DNA of 34,540 nucleotides from Enterobacter ludwigii (GTDB lineage Bacteria > Pseudomonadota > Gammaproteobacteria > Enterobacterales > Enterobacteriaceae). The position numbers were made by a program, and so were the translations under genes. The stretch lies in assembly GCA_900068845.1 (NCBI GenBank), contig CEFQ01000004.1:351844-386383 (forward strand), written 5' to 3'. Of the stretch, positions 27,613 to 34,540 are shown in pieces. Below the pieces are notes generated by a model that did no database searches, was not told the origin of the DNA, and saw only the letters and a program-made list of their open reading frames with translations. Every line of letters starts with the position of its first letter. Position 1 is the stretch's first letter.

Positions 27613-27636
27613 GCACATATTGATTACAATATGTGC
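27613..27636. terminator. Perfect hairpin between convergent kpsS and region 2
   Basis: GCACATATTG (27613-27622) and CAATATGTGC (27627-27636) are exact reverse complements around ATTA, placed in the 68-bp gap between two convergent operons. There is no T-run on either side, so it is an atypical bidirectional terminator at best. Its position argues for an RNA 3'-end stem rather than an operator. Confidence 0.5.
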
Positions 27637-27655
27637 CAAAGGTAAATTTCGCTAT

Positions 27656-28438
27656 TTAGTGTTCGCCAAATTTTTTAAGATAATGTTCCTGTATCTGTTT
27701 TGCTTCTTTTCCACGTCCCCTGAGCCACATCTTGCCATCCAAAGGAAAAGCTTTTGCAGGAATACCGGCCATACAATTAAAGCGAGCGCAGGATTTCGTT
27801 ACCACAGCAGCGAAGGAGATAATTGAACACGCCCCAATTTTTACATTTTTAAGAATTGCGCAGCGTTGAGACAGCCAGCAATAGGGTTCGATTACGATCG
27901 GTGAGTGAGAAACATTAGTCTGTTGACCGGTTTTAATATCAAACACAATATGACCGTCCGCAGGTCTAATCACCACTTCAGATGCTATTAAACAGTGATC
28001 GCCAACTATCAATCCATTATCACTCATGCCTGAGTTAAACCCGGTACTCCATGAGTTGTCAGCAGTAACAGAGACGCCATTACCGATTAAAATAGCATCG
28101 CCGATTCCTAAAGCGACGGCAGAAACTTTATTGATATTAATATTTTCACCCAGATACAAAAAATTGTTTTCATTTTTAAGAGAAAATCTATTTGCACGGC
28201 CGGTAAAGTTTTCATTGATGACAACATTACAATTTTTAGCTTTCTCAGTGAAAATTAACTCAATGCCAGCAGGAATAGATTCCCCCTTGATATGAATTTT
28301 ATTTGAATCATCACCTTTTATACCCAGAGTCGCGGGAGTAAAGGTTTGGTAATTATTCAAAGCTATGTCGAATTTGGCAATACAGGTGTCGATATCTGCT
28401 CTGTTTTTTTCAATGAAAGCTGAGTGGATGATTTTCAT
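27656..28438 (-). CDS. Hexapeptide-repeat (left-handed beta-helix) O-acyltransferase
   Basis: The 260-aa product has the isoleucine-rich hexapeptide pattern of LpxA/LacA-type acyltransferases from about residue 70 to 240 (LGENININKVSAVALGIGDAILIGNGV; then VIEPYCWLSQRCAILKNVKIG and SIISFAAVVTKSC) and the family ending MAGIPAKAFPLDG. A His in the RPADGH segment is a candidate catalytic base. Such enzymes usually transfer acetyl from acetyl-CoA to a sugar, and as last gene of region 2 this one most likely O-acetylates the capsule; the acyl group and position cannot be read from sequence. It lies 20 bases after the exported-protein gene and converges with kpsS. AT-rich like its neighbours. Confidence 0.85.
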   Translation of the reverse strand: MKIIHSAFIEKNRADIDTCIAKFDIALNNYQTFTPATLGIKGDDSNKIHIKGESIPAGIELIFTEKAKNCNVVINENFTGRANRFSLKNENNFLYLGENININKVSAVALGIGDAILIGNGVSVTADNSWSTGFNSGMSDNGLIVGDHCLIASEVVIRPADGHIVFDIKTGQQTNVSHSPIVIEPYCWLSQRCAILKNVKIGACSIISFAAVVTKSCARFNCMAGIPAKAFPLDGKMWLRGRGKEAKQIQEHYLKKFGEH

Positions 28439-28458
28439 TTGTAGTTCTTAATCTAAGT

Positions 28459-29322
28459 TTATTTGATGTAATTATAAATAACGTTTCGCTTATCGATCCC
28501 TTTAGCGTACGTAATTAATACTTTCAATATGTTGTTCTGGTAAGAAAGACCTTCCGGCTCATAAAAATTTTGTTGTGAGAACAACATTGCGTCTTCAATG
28601 CCTGGAGTTACGTGGGTATCGATACGCTTTAATTCGCCGTCTAAAGTATAAAAATAGATCACTTTAGGTGTCAGTCGCGCATTACCGAAGATTAAAGCGA
28701 CGTCATGTCCATTCGAAGCGATAGCCTGAAGGGGTTGTAATGAACCGATATCTTTACTGGCTATTCGGGATGAAATCCGCCACTGATAAAGATAGTTATC
28801 ACTAAGATCAATATTGGTATTCTGCTTCAATGATGAATAAATCGTTGCAGTGTCGAAAACACGGATAATCATCTGACCGTTCTTACTCCGTCCTCGGGCA
28901 AGAACAAAACGGCCATTATCTGAAAGTGCAGGCATGGTTTCACTTTTTGGAGTGAAACTATCGGGGAACAGTTTTATTCTATATTTTAATGATTCCTTTT
29001 TATTTTTTAATTTAAATAACAATATATGCAATCCAGACTTTTTAATTCCAGTGAAAATATAACGAGCAGAGTCATCTGCTAATGTGGATATAACAAAGCC
29101 TTGATGACCAATATCCGCATCTTTTAGCAGTAGTTCACGGTAATCATTATGGTTATAGAAAATCATGGACAAGTTTTTTTTATAGTCTTGCTCAAGGGTA
29201 AAAAGCTTTTCATCCGTATCGTAAAATACCCCCTGTAAATTGAATTGACTCTTAATTTCCGTTGCATCACCAGCAGCATAAACAACGGAAACAAGAGGGC
29301 ATGGCATTATCATGAACATCAT
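28459..29322 (-). CDS. Exported protein of unknown function in capsule region 2
   Basis: I do not recognise a family. The first ATG, at 29322, gives 287 aa starting MMFMIMPCPLVSVVYAAG, a hydrophobic leader without the usual basic N-region. The frame stays open upstream to the end of the polymerase gene. A CTG at 29340 would give an RR-containing leader, and an ATT at 29367, 8 bases after AGGA, would give a leader starting MKRLTLLVFLRR, so the true start is probably upstream of 29322. The mature part has repeating beta-strand-like segments (ARYIFTGIKKSGLHILLFKL, SDNGRFVLARGRSKNGQMII, GHDVALIFGNARL, KVIYFYTLDGEL) that suggest a beta-propeller. It is a periplasmic or surface protein by prediction, within a capsule cassette; a role in capsule attachment or turnover is only a guess. 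Confidence 0.7.
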   Translation of the reverse strand: MMFMIMPCPLVSVVYAAGDATEIKSQFNLQGVFYDTDEKLFTLEQDYKKNLSMIFYNHNDYRELLLKDADIGHQGFVISTLADDSARYIFTGIKKSGLHILLFKLKNKKESLKYRIKLFPDSFTPKSETMPALSDNGRFVLARGRSKNGQMIIRVFDTATIYSSLKQNTNIDLSDNYLYQWRISSRIASKDIGSLQPLQAIASNGHDVALIFGNARLTPKVIYFYTLDGELKRIDTHVTPGIEDAMLFSQQNFYEPEGLSYQNNILKVLITYAKGIDKRNVIYNYIK

Positions 29323-29369
29323 GATGATTATTCTGCGCAGAAATACTAATAAAGTTAGGCGTTTAATGT

Positions 29370-32300
29370 TTATGATCCTATTCTATTAAGCTCTTGCACA
29401 ACATTGTTTAATTCTTTAACGGCATCAATTAACGTTCTATAATCACTGTCTTCGTGCCAATTTTTCTTGTCAGAGTAATAGTCTTCGTGTTTTTTCATTA
29501 CTGAAATGGTGGTAATTTTTCTAGCAAGCCCCGGTCTGTTTTTTTTGTAGAAGTGAAGTGAATACTTATAAATTTCCGAGCAGGTATAAGTATAGACTTG
29601 CTTATCGATACTTTGCTCAATCATCTGATACAAAACATCAAGGTTTACCTCGCTGCGATTTAAAAACTGTGCATCAAAAGCATTGATGTAACTCTCTTTT
29701 GGATACAATCGAGAAATCTTAATCCTCAAATCATTAACGCCACGCGTCAGGAAAGTCGCAACCAGATACTTTATTTGATTACTTTCATTCTCAATATGCG
29801 TTTTATTGATAGGGTAGTTCTCGAATGCCTCAATAAATCGGGTGTACTTTTTTCCTTCATACAGCATACTTAGATGCTCATTAAGCAAAGTGTCATTTTT
29901 ATTTCCGGCGATAAAAAAATCATTCAGTTGCGCGGGCACCATTTCTTTGTTTAATAGCAAATAGGCTTCTTTTGCTCGAGGGCTAAGTTGATTACTATGT
30001 AAGAACTTTAAATCAAAGGCGCGTAAATTCTCATTAGCATGATAGTCCAACATATGCCTTAACAGATTGTCTTTTTGGGCATCACTTAACGTTATTTTCT
30101 TTAAATGCATTAATGCTTCTGAGAAATTACCTAATTTTATTAGATTGACTGCATCTAACACGTGTAGCAGTGCTGCTTGTTTAAATAGTGCATTGCTTCT
30201 CATTTTGGCAAGTAATGTTGTCGCCAAATAAACATTATTTTTACCGCTGTGAATAATAATTTCACAGGCTGTTTTAGTCTGCGGTAGGAGATAATTATAA
30301 GCGGAAACTGTTTCAGATAAGTTATGCAATCCAGATGAGTGTTTTACATCACCCTCAGTTAAAGCCACAGCCATGTTGAGAATGCGCCGTAGTGGATTAA
30401 TGTCATTATTCTCATGAGTTAAAGGATCCATGCTGATAATAGGAAGGTCAAGCATGTCTGCATGTGCAATTAGTTTGGCCAGTAAAACATGACGGTTTTG
30501 CAGTTTAGCCCAAAAGACCATTTCATTTACTGTGCGAGTGATTTCACTCCTTTCTATTGGTAACAGATTTATGCGTGATTTAGTTAACACAACCAGGCTT
30601 TTTTCCGCAGCGACAAGATCGAACGAAGCCAGCTGAATCTTAATATACTGATGAATAAGACCAAAAGACCTCGAGCCGATTCGCACAGTTGTTAAAGTCT
30701 CATATAAACGCGCTGAGTTATTATTGTCATCATAAGGGAAGAATTGATTGATTCGCTGAGTGTAAAAATCGTCAAGCTGACAGTTTTTTTTCAGCAAATC
30801 ATTTAAATTTCTTAGCAATGTAGCAATATTACTGGCGATCGCACCGAAGCCATTACATTCATAATCATAGTATCCCTTTGAATATGAGTGTTCTGAGAAA
30901 AATGTATCTATATCAAAATGAAAATAGAGAATGGGCTTACGCATGTAAGCAACATCGAAAGCCACCGATGAAAAATCAGTGATAAGAGCATCCGATTTTT
31001 TAAAAACCTGTTGGATGCTGCAATTTTCCATTCGTTCTATTGCAATATAATCCGGAATTGCCAGTTCTTCCAGATAATCCACTAAATTAGGATGAGCGAG
31101 AAAAAGTATTTTATAGCCGTTTTTTTCGACCATTTTCTTTAATCGATCTGACTGTAAAAAACCGCCCCATTGCTGACAAAAAAGTGATGTTAGGAAGTTG
31201 GGGTTTTTAACGCGCTTACTGGATTTAGCAATCAGTTCTCCTGATAAGCTTTTCCGCCAGGTTGGCATGACTAAAATTTGTTTATCAGTGTGTGTTTTTT
31301 TCAGGTTGTCATAACGTGGAAACCCTGTAAGCACGGCCTCTTTGGAGGTGTAGCGGTAACGTCCTTCGTTGGCGATGTCTTTAAACTCAGGGGTACCGGC
31401 AGTGACCAAATAATCTATTTTCCGGCTGTTCAACCATTCTGACTGGTCATCCTTGGTAACACCATGTTGAAGAAATACAAATTTAAACTTCATAATGTCG
31501 CAGTAATGCTTTCGCGGCAGATAATTGGTAATCGCTGGGTTAGCGTGTGATGAAAGCAAAAATTTTGCATTCAATAGCGCAAGCCGATGCTGCAGAGAAC
31601 CGAACTCAATCAGTCTGAATCCTTCATTTTTCAGACGGCCCCAATCTGGAGACGATTTGTTGAGTAAAAAAAACGCATTTACACCAGGCTGATTTTGTTT
31701 CACATAGCGATAAAAGTGTTCCGCATTATCATCAGCACGTAGTTCGTTATCCACAAAAATCCAGCAGGCATCAAATTTTTTGCTAAATACCGTTGATGTG
31801 GCGAAATATCGTAATATTTTTGCTTTTGCCGGTAGTTTTTCTTTTAATAAATTTTTTCTTTCAAGCAGCTCAACTAATTTTTCATAACGTTCAGATTTCA
31901 GCCTTTTTCCTGCTATGAATAGTTCAGTTTGATAGGTATTAGTAAATGATATATTTTGTTCCTGATTTTCGAATGAAATCCATAAGTATATTTCATGGCT
32001 AAATTCTAAGCCAAATAAAGAAAGCATCTTTATTTTAGCATTGGTGGGGATAACTTCATCGCTATCGATAAAACAGCGCGGATAGACGTTTGAGTGAGAC
32101 GCTATCTTAAATTTCAGTGAAGTATGTTCAATATCTCCCTCTTCGAGATAACAGATGTCACGTTCAACATGAGAACCTATTATCCTTGAATAACCAATCT
32201 TATGAATATGGTTGTAATTAGATGAGGAAAATGACTTTATGATGTCAGCGTCAATGGTTCTTAATATGCTGATTAATAGTTTTTGGGCGGCATCCTTTTC

Positions 32301-33107
32301 TTTAGCAGTGAGGATTTCATCGGCCTTTTTGTTTTTTAATAATACCAGAACTATCTGATGAACCAGGAACAGCACACTCTTTAATTTATATGCATCTTTC
32401 TGCATATCTTTGACATTGATGTCAATGCTATGGAGTAATGCAAGGAATGCTGAACCTGATTTGACTAATTGCTGGATATGCGTATCAAATCGCTCGCCGC
32501 TTTTGGAACCAACATAGGCGTTACTCAGGAATTGATAGCCATGCTGTGAAGTGCTGCGCGTTAAAGCTTCGAGGGCAAATACGATATTGTTCATCCATCC
32601 CTGAGTTTCAGGGTTAGCAAGATTTCTGGAAACCAAAACTGACTTAATAATACAATTGTCCAGACAAGGGAGAGCGTACTCCTTCATGAGCACGAGCTGA
32701 TTTTTATTAATGGTTTTGATGTTCGCAAAAACGGGATCTAATCGAAAAATAGCGCTCTCTGGCGAATAGGCATGAAGGATGATGTCGTCTGCAGTGCTGA
32801 AGTTTACATTTTTGTAGAACTCAGTTAAAAAAGACTCGCCTACTCTATCACCAGCGGAAATAATCTTAACGTACGGAGTCGCCAAATGATCTACCTGATT
32901 TGCGGTGGCAATAGTATGTTCTGAGAAAAAACCTGACTTTTCAGATTTTCTGATGCTGGTGAGGGTGATATCAATCAGCGATTGATCTTCTCCAACAATT
33001 ATAAATGAGATTTTATCAGTGTATTGAATGCTTTTTGGATTACGTACATTTGACCCAATCGTACTGATGCGGGTTAGGGTATTCTTGAGCAGTTTTTTTA
33101 TATTCAT
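29370..33107 (-). CDS. Large multidomain capsule polymerase with CDP-glycerol glycerophosphotransferase (TagF-like) domain
   Basis: The 1245-aa product contains a Glyphos_transf (TagF/TarF-type) domain at about 445-770: LQHGVTKD (His548), LAHPN (His672) and ITDFSSVAFDVAYMRKPILYF (Asp711). The two His residues sit where TagF enzymes have their essential histidines. In that family the enzyme transfers polyol phosphate from a CDP-polyol to a growing chain, as in wall teichoic acid and in teichoic-acid-like capsules of Gram-negative bacteria. Residues about 30-200 begin with a GT-A-like fold signature (KISFIIVGEDQSLIDITLTSIRKS) but lack a clear DxD, and may be a degenerate glycosyltransferase or acceptor-binding domain. 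Residues about 790-1245 look all-helical and TPR-like. It starts 15 bases after the glycosyltransferase gene. Substrate (glycerol or ribitol phosphate) is not readable from sequence. Strongly AT-rich. Confidence 0.85.
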   Translation of the reverse strand: MNIKKLLKNTLTRISTIGSNVRNPKSIQYTDKISFIIVGEDQSLIDITLTSIRKSEKSGFFSEHTIATANQVDHLATPYVKIISAGDRVGESFLTEFYKNVNFSTADDIILHAYSPESAIFRLDPVFANIKTINKNQLVLMKEYALPCLDNCIIKSVLVSRNLANPETQGWMNNIVFALEALTRSTSQHGYQFLSNAYVGSKSGERFDTHIQQLVKSGSAFLALLHSIDINVKDMQKDAYKLKSVLFLVHQIVLVLLKNKKADEILTAKEKDAAQKLLISILRTIDADIIKSFSSSNYNHIHKIGYSRIIGSHVERDICYLEEGDIEHTSLKFKIASHSNVYPRCFIDSDEVIPTNAKIKMLSLFGLEFSHEIYLWISFENQEQNISFTNTYQTELFIAGKRLKSERYEKLVELLERKNLLKEKLPAKAKILRYFATSTVFSKKFDACWIFVDNELRADDNAEHFYRYVKQNQPGVNAFFLLNKSSPDWGRLKNEGFRLIEFGSLQHRLALLNAKFLLSSHANPAITNYLPRKHYCDIMKFKFVFLQHGVTKDDQSEWLNSRKIDYLVTAGTPEFKDIANEGRYRYTSKEAVLTGFPRYDNLKKTHTDKQILVMPTWRKSLSGELIAKSSKRVKNPNFLTSLFCQQWGGFLQSDRLKKMVEKNGYKILFLAHPNLVDYLEELAIPDYIAIERMENCSIQQVFKKSDALITDFSSVAFDVAYMRKPILYFHFDIDTFFSEHSYSKGYYDYECNGFGAIASNIATLLRNLNDLLKKNCQLDDFYTQRINQFFPYDDNNNSARLYETLTTVRIGSRSFGLIHQYIKIQLASFDLVAAEKSLVVLTKSRINLLPIERSEITRTVNEMVFWAKLQNRHVLLAKLIAHADMLDLPIISMDPLTHENNDINPLRRILNMAVALTEGDVKHSSGLHNLSETVSAYNYLLPQTKTACEIIIHSGKNNVYLATTLLAKMRSNALFKQAALLHVLDAVNLIKLGNFSEALMHLKKITLSDAQKDNLLRHMLDYHANENLRAFDLKFLHSNQLSPRAKEAYLLLNKEMVPAQLNDFFIAGNKNDTLLNEHLSMLYEGKKYTRFIEAFENYPINKTHIENESNQIKYLVATFLTRGVNDLRIKISRLYPKESYINAFDAQFLNRSEVNLDVLYQMIEQSIDKQVYTYTCSEIYKYSLHFYKKNRPGLARKITTISVMKKHEDYYSDKKNWHEDSDYRTLIDAVKELNNVVQELNRIGS

Positions 33108-33122
33108 GATTGTTAACTTATA

Positions 33123-34121
33123 TTAAAAATTAAATATTAACTTAATGCGACGTTTTAAAGTGTCCGTTCTATCCAGATGTCCGGGTTTATTGTCGAAGTA
33201 GATCGAATATGTTTGATAGTTTACTTTTTTGTCCTTACATATCCGGATGAATTCTTCCAGCAAACTCGATGAATAGTGTTCGTCCAAGCTAACGTTATGT
33301 TGGTGAAGTTTAGAAAAAAGTTGATGGTTTATCTTTCTACGTTGGTAATAGTTCTCTTCATTATCTTTTGCATGATAAAGATGGAATGCCATTTTTTTCT
33401 CAATCAGCGCGTTTATGCAATGCATCCCCAACTCTTTTCTAAAGCCTGTCGATAAAAGTGGAGAGCGATGTGACGTCTCTAGCAAAAAATCAGCACTTTT
33501 ATTTATCATGTTATAGCGCTCAGCTAATCTGAGTAGAAAGTCAAAATCTTCATAACCATGTCCGTTGAACGCTGGATTAAACCCCGTTATCTCCCGATAA
33601 TCCTCAGATTTCATCACCACGACTGATGATGGACATGCCAGGTGCAAAAATTCCTTACGCGAAAAAGAAAAGTATTTTTCTTTAATAGCTTCAATACTTG
33701 TTTTTTTCCTAAGATAGTCAGTGCCATATTTTGTTAAGTAGAGACAGGGAAGAATATGAAAAGGTGTTGATTTATTAATTATTTCAGCTGCGCAACTGGT
33801 AAACAAAGAAAAATCAGGGAAGATATCAACGTCAAGTAATACAATCATATCTGTATCGACCTGCTCAAAAGCCAGGTTTCTCAATTGTGATACATTAATA
33901 ACCTCCGATTTGCTCTTTATCGATGAGATTATTACATTGCTGTATTTTTTTATTTTTTTTATAAATATTTTATCTTGCCGGGCGTTTCTATTGTTATGTC
34001 CAAAAATGACTTTTACATTTGATTTCTCGGCATTAGATGCGATGAATACGGCTTTATTTATTATGTCACTTGAACGTCTTTTCAGATCAATAGGAATTAG
34101 GGCTGTTAAGTTTGCTGCCAT
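33123..34121 (-). CDS. Capsule glycosyltransferase (GT2/galactosyltransferase-like)
   Basis: I start at the ATG at 34121, four bases after the kpsT stop with AAGGA immediately upstream, giving 332 aa (MAANLTALIPIDLK). A longer frame reading back into kpsT is unlikely. A GT-A fold is indicated by the N-terminal strand LTALIPID, the metal-binding motif LLDVDIFPD (DVD 97-99) and the acceptor/catalytic motif GFNPAFNGHGYEDFDFLLRL (Glu191-Asp192), as in Glyco_transf_7C galactosyltransferases. It is cytosolic and probably adds one sugar of the capsule repeat or primes the chain on the Kdo linker for the polymerase downstream. Donor sugar is not determinable. It is the only separate glycosyltransferase of region 2. 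AT-rich with poly-T runs near 33946-33960. Confidence 0.85.
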   Translation of the reverse strand: MAANLTALIPIDLKRRSSDIINKAVFIASNAEKSNVKVIFGHNNRNARQDKIFIKKIKKYSNVIISSIKSKSEVINVSQLRNLAFEQVDTDMIVLLDVDIFPDFSLFTSCAAEIINKSTPFHILPCLYLTKYGTDYLRKKTSIEAIKEKYFSFSRKEFLHLACPSSVVVMKSEDYREITGFNPAFNGHGYEDFDFLLRLAERYNMINKSADFLLETSHRSPLLSTGFRKELGMHCINALIEKKMAFHLYHAKDNEENYYQRRKINHQLFSKLHQHNVSLDEHYSSSLLEEFIRICKDKKVNYQTYSIYFDNKPGHLDRTDTLKRRIKLIFNF

Positions 34122-34125
34122 TTCC

Positions 34126-34540
34126 TTAATTTTTCCATTCGTGACTATATTGATCGATGGCTTCGTCAATATCCTCGAAGAGGAGAACCTTGCTGTCTCT
34201 GCCAATGTAAATGGCCATATCACAAAATTCTTTTAATGAGTTGAGATTATGCGAGACCATCAGGAAGCTTGATTCAGCATGCCGTGTTTTGAATAAACTC
34301 GCGCATTTGGCTCTAAATCTTGCATCACCCACCGCTGTGACTTCATCAACCAGGTAATAGTCAAATTTGAAAGCCATGCTGAGTCCAAAACCTAAACGTG
34401 ATTTCATGCCAGAGGAGTAATTTTTGATGGGCATATCAAAATATTTGCCGAGCTCGGCAAACTGCTCTACAAAGGCGATTTTTTCTTTTAGCTGATCTTT
34501 TTTGGCATAGAGCCTGGCGACAAACTTCACATTTTCACGG
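34126..34540 (-). CDS. kpsT: KpsT capsule export ATPase, C-terminal part (5' end outside window)
   Basis: The frame is open to the window edge, and 137 codons are visible, starting RENVKFVARLYAK. The ABC signature YSSGMKSRLGFGLSMAF, Walker B YYLVDEVTAVGD and switch-His VSHN mark the capsule/O-antigen exporter ATPase type, and the ending matches KpsT. The Walker A motif lies outside. KpsT with KpsM drives lipid-linked capsule across the inner membrane. Its stop is four bases from the glycosyltransferase start, so region 3 and region 2 are probably one transcript reading toward kpsS, as in E. coli group 2 loci. kpsM should lie just beyond the window. Confidence 0.92.
   Translation of the reverse strand, partial: RENVKFVARLYAKKDQLKEKIAFVEQFAELGKYFDMPIKNYSSGMKSRLGFGLSMAFKFDYYLVDEVTAVGDARFRAKCASLFKTRHAESSFLMVSHNLNSLKEFCDMAIYIGRDSKVLLFEDIDEAIDQYSHEWKN

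Noticed and set aside
27620..27826. Short + strand ORF (68 aa) opposite the acyltransferase gene
   Set aside because: Antisense to a well-supported gene, and it overlaps the convergent hairpin; no family features.
33910..34236. + strand ORF (108 aa) opposite the glycosyltransferase and kpsT genes
   Set aside because: Its hydrophobic translation is the mirror of Lys/Asn-rich AT codons in the real minus-strand genes.

Overview
The window reads as chromosomal DNA of an enterobacterium (Enterobacterales). Erwinia/Pantoea-type bacteria are my guess, but nothing here fixes the genus. It carries two surface-structure loci side by side: a giant type I-secreted adhesin with its own exporter, and most of an ABC-transporter-dependent (group 2-type) capsule locus.

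Layout. 1-285 is the C-terminal end of an EAL-domain c-di-GMP phosphodiesterase resembling PdeH/YhjH. 330-509 is a small unrecognised ORF, followed by a near-perfect 27-bp palindrome and a leader hairpin. 592-16311 is one 5239-codon gene for a BapA-type adhesin: BapA-like N-terminus, glycine and Pro/Thr linkers, about 45 bacterial Ig-like domains, VCBS-like domains, and a C-terminal type I secretion domain with a short RTX-like stretch. A terminator-like hairpin separates it from three translationally coupled exporter genes: TolC-like outer-membrane protein (16386-17837), ABC permease/ATPase (17834-20005) and HlyD-type adaptor (20002-21228). This is the gene order of Salmonella bapABCD. An intrinsic terminator closes the block at 21248-21283.

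After a ~275-bp non-coding stretch comes capsule region 1 on the + strand: kpsE, kpsD, kpsC and kpsS, without the kpsF and kpsU genes found in E. coli. From 34540 back to 27656 the minus strand holds the 3' part of kpsT (region 3) and then the serotype-specific region 2: a glycosyltransferase, a 1245-aa CDP-glycerol-type (TagF-like) capsule polymerase, an exported protein of unknown function and a hexapeptide O-acyltransferase. kpsS and the acyltransferase converge on a perfect hairpin at 27613-27636. Base composition drops sharply from the adhesin/exporter block to AT-rich region 2, as expected for an exchangeable capsule cassette.

How it fits together (inference). KpsS and KpsC build the poly-Kdo linker on a lipid. 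The region 2 glycosyltransferase and polymerase make a chain that probably contains polyol phosphate, and the acyltransferase decorates it. KpsT (with KpsM outside the window), KpsE and KpsD export it. The adhesin and its exporter provide cell-cell or surface attachment, and the adjacent EAL protein could tie the region to c-di-GMP. The most interesting points are the two families of three-domain super-repeats in the adhesin, the TagF-like polymerase without a visible CDP-glycerol synthesis gene, the probable non-ATG start of the exported region 2 protein, and a terminator-like hairpin inside the start of kpsS.
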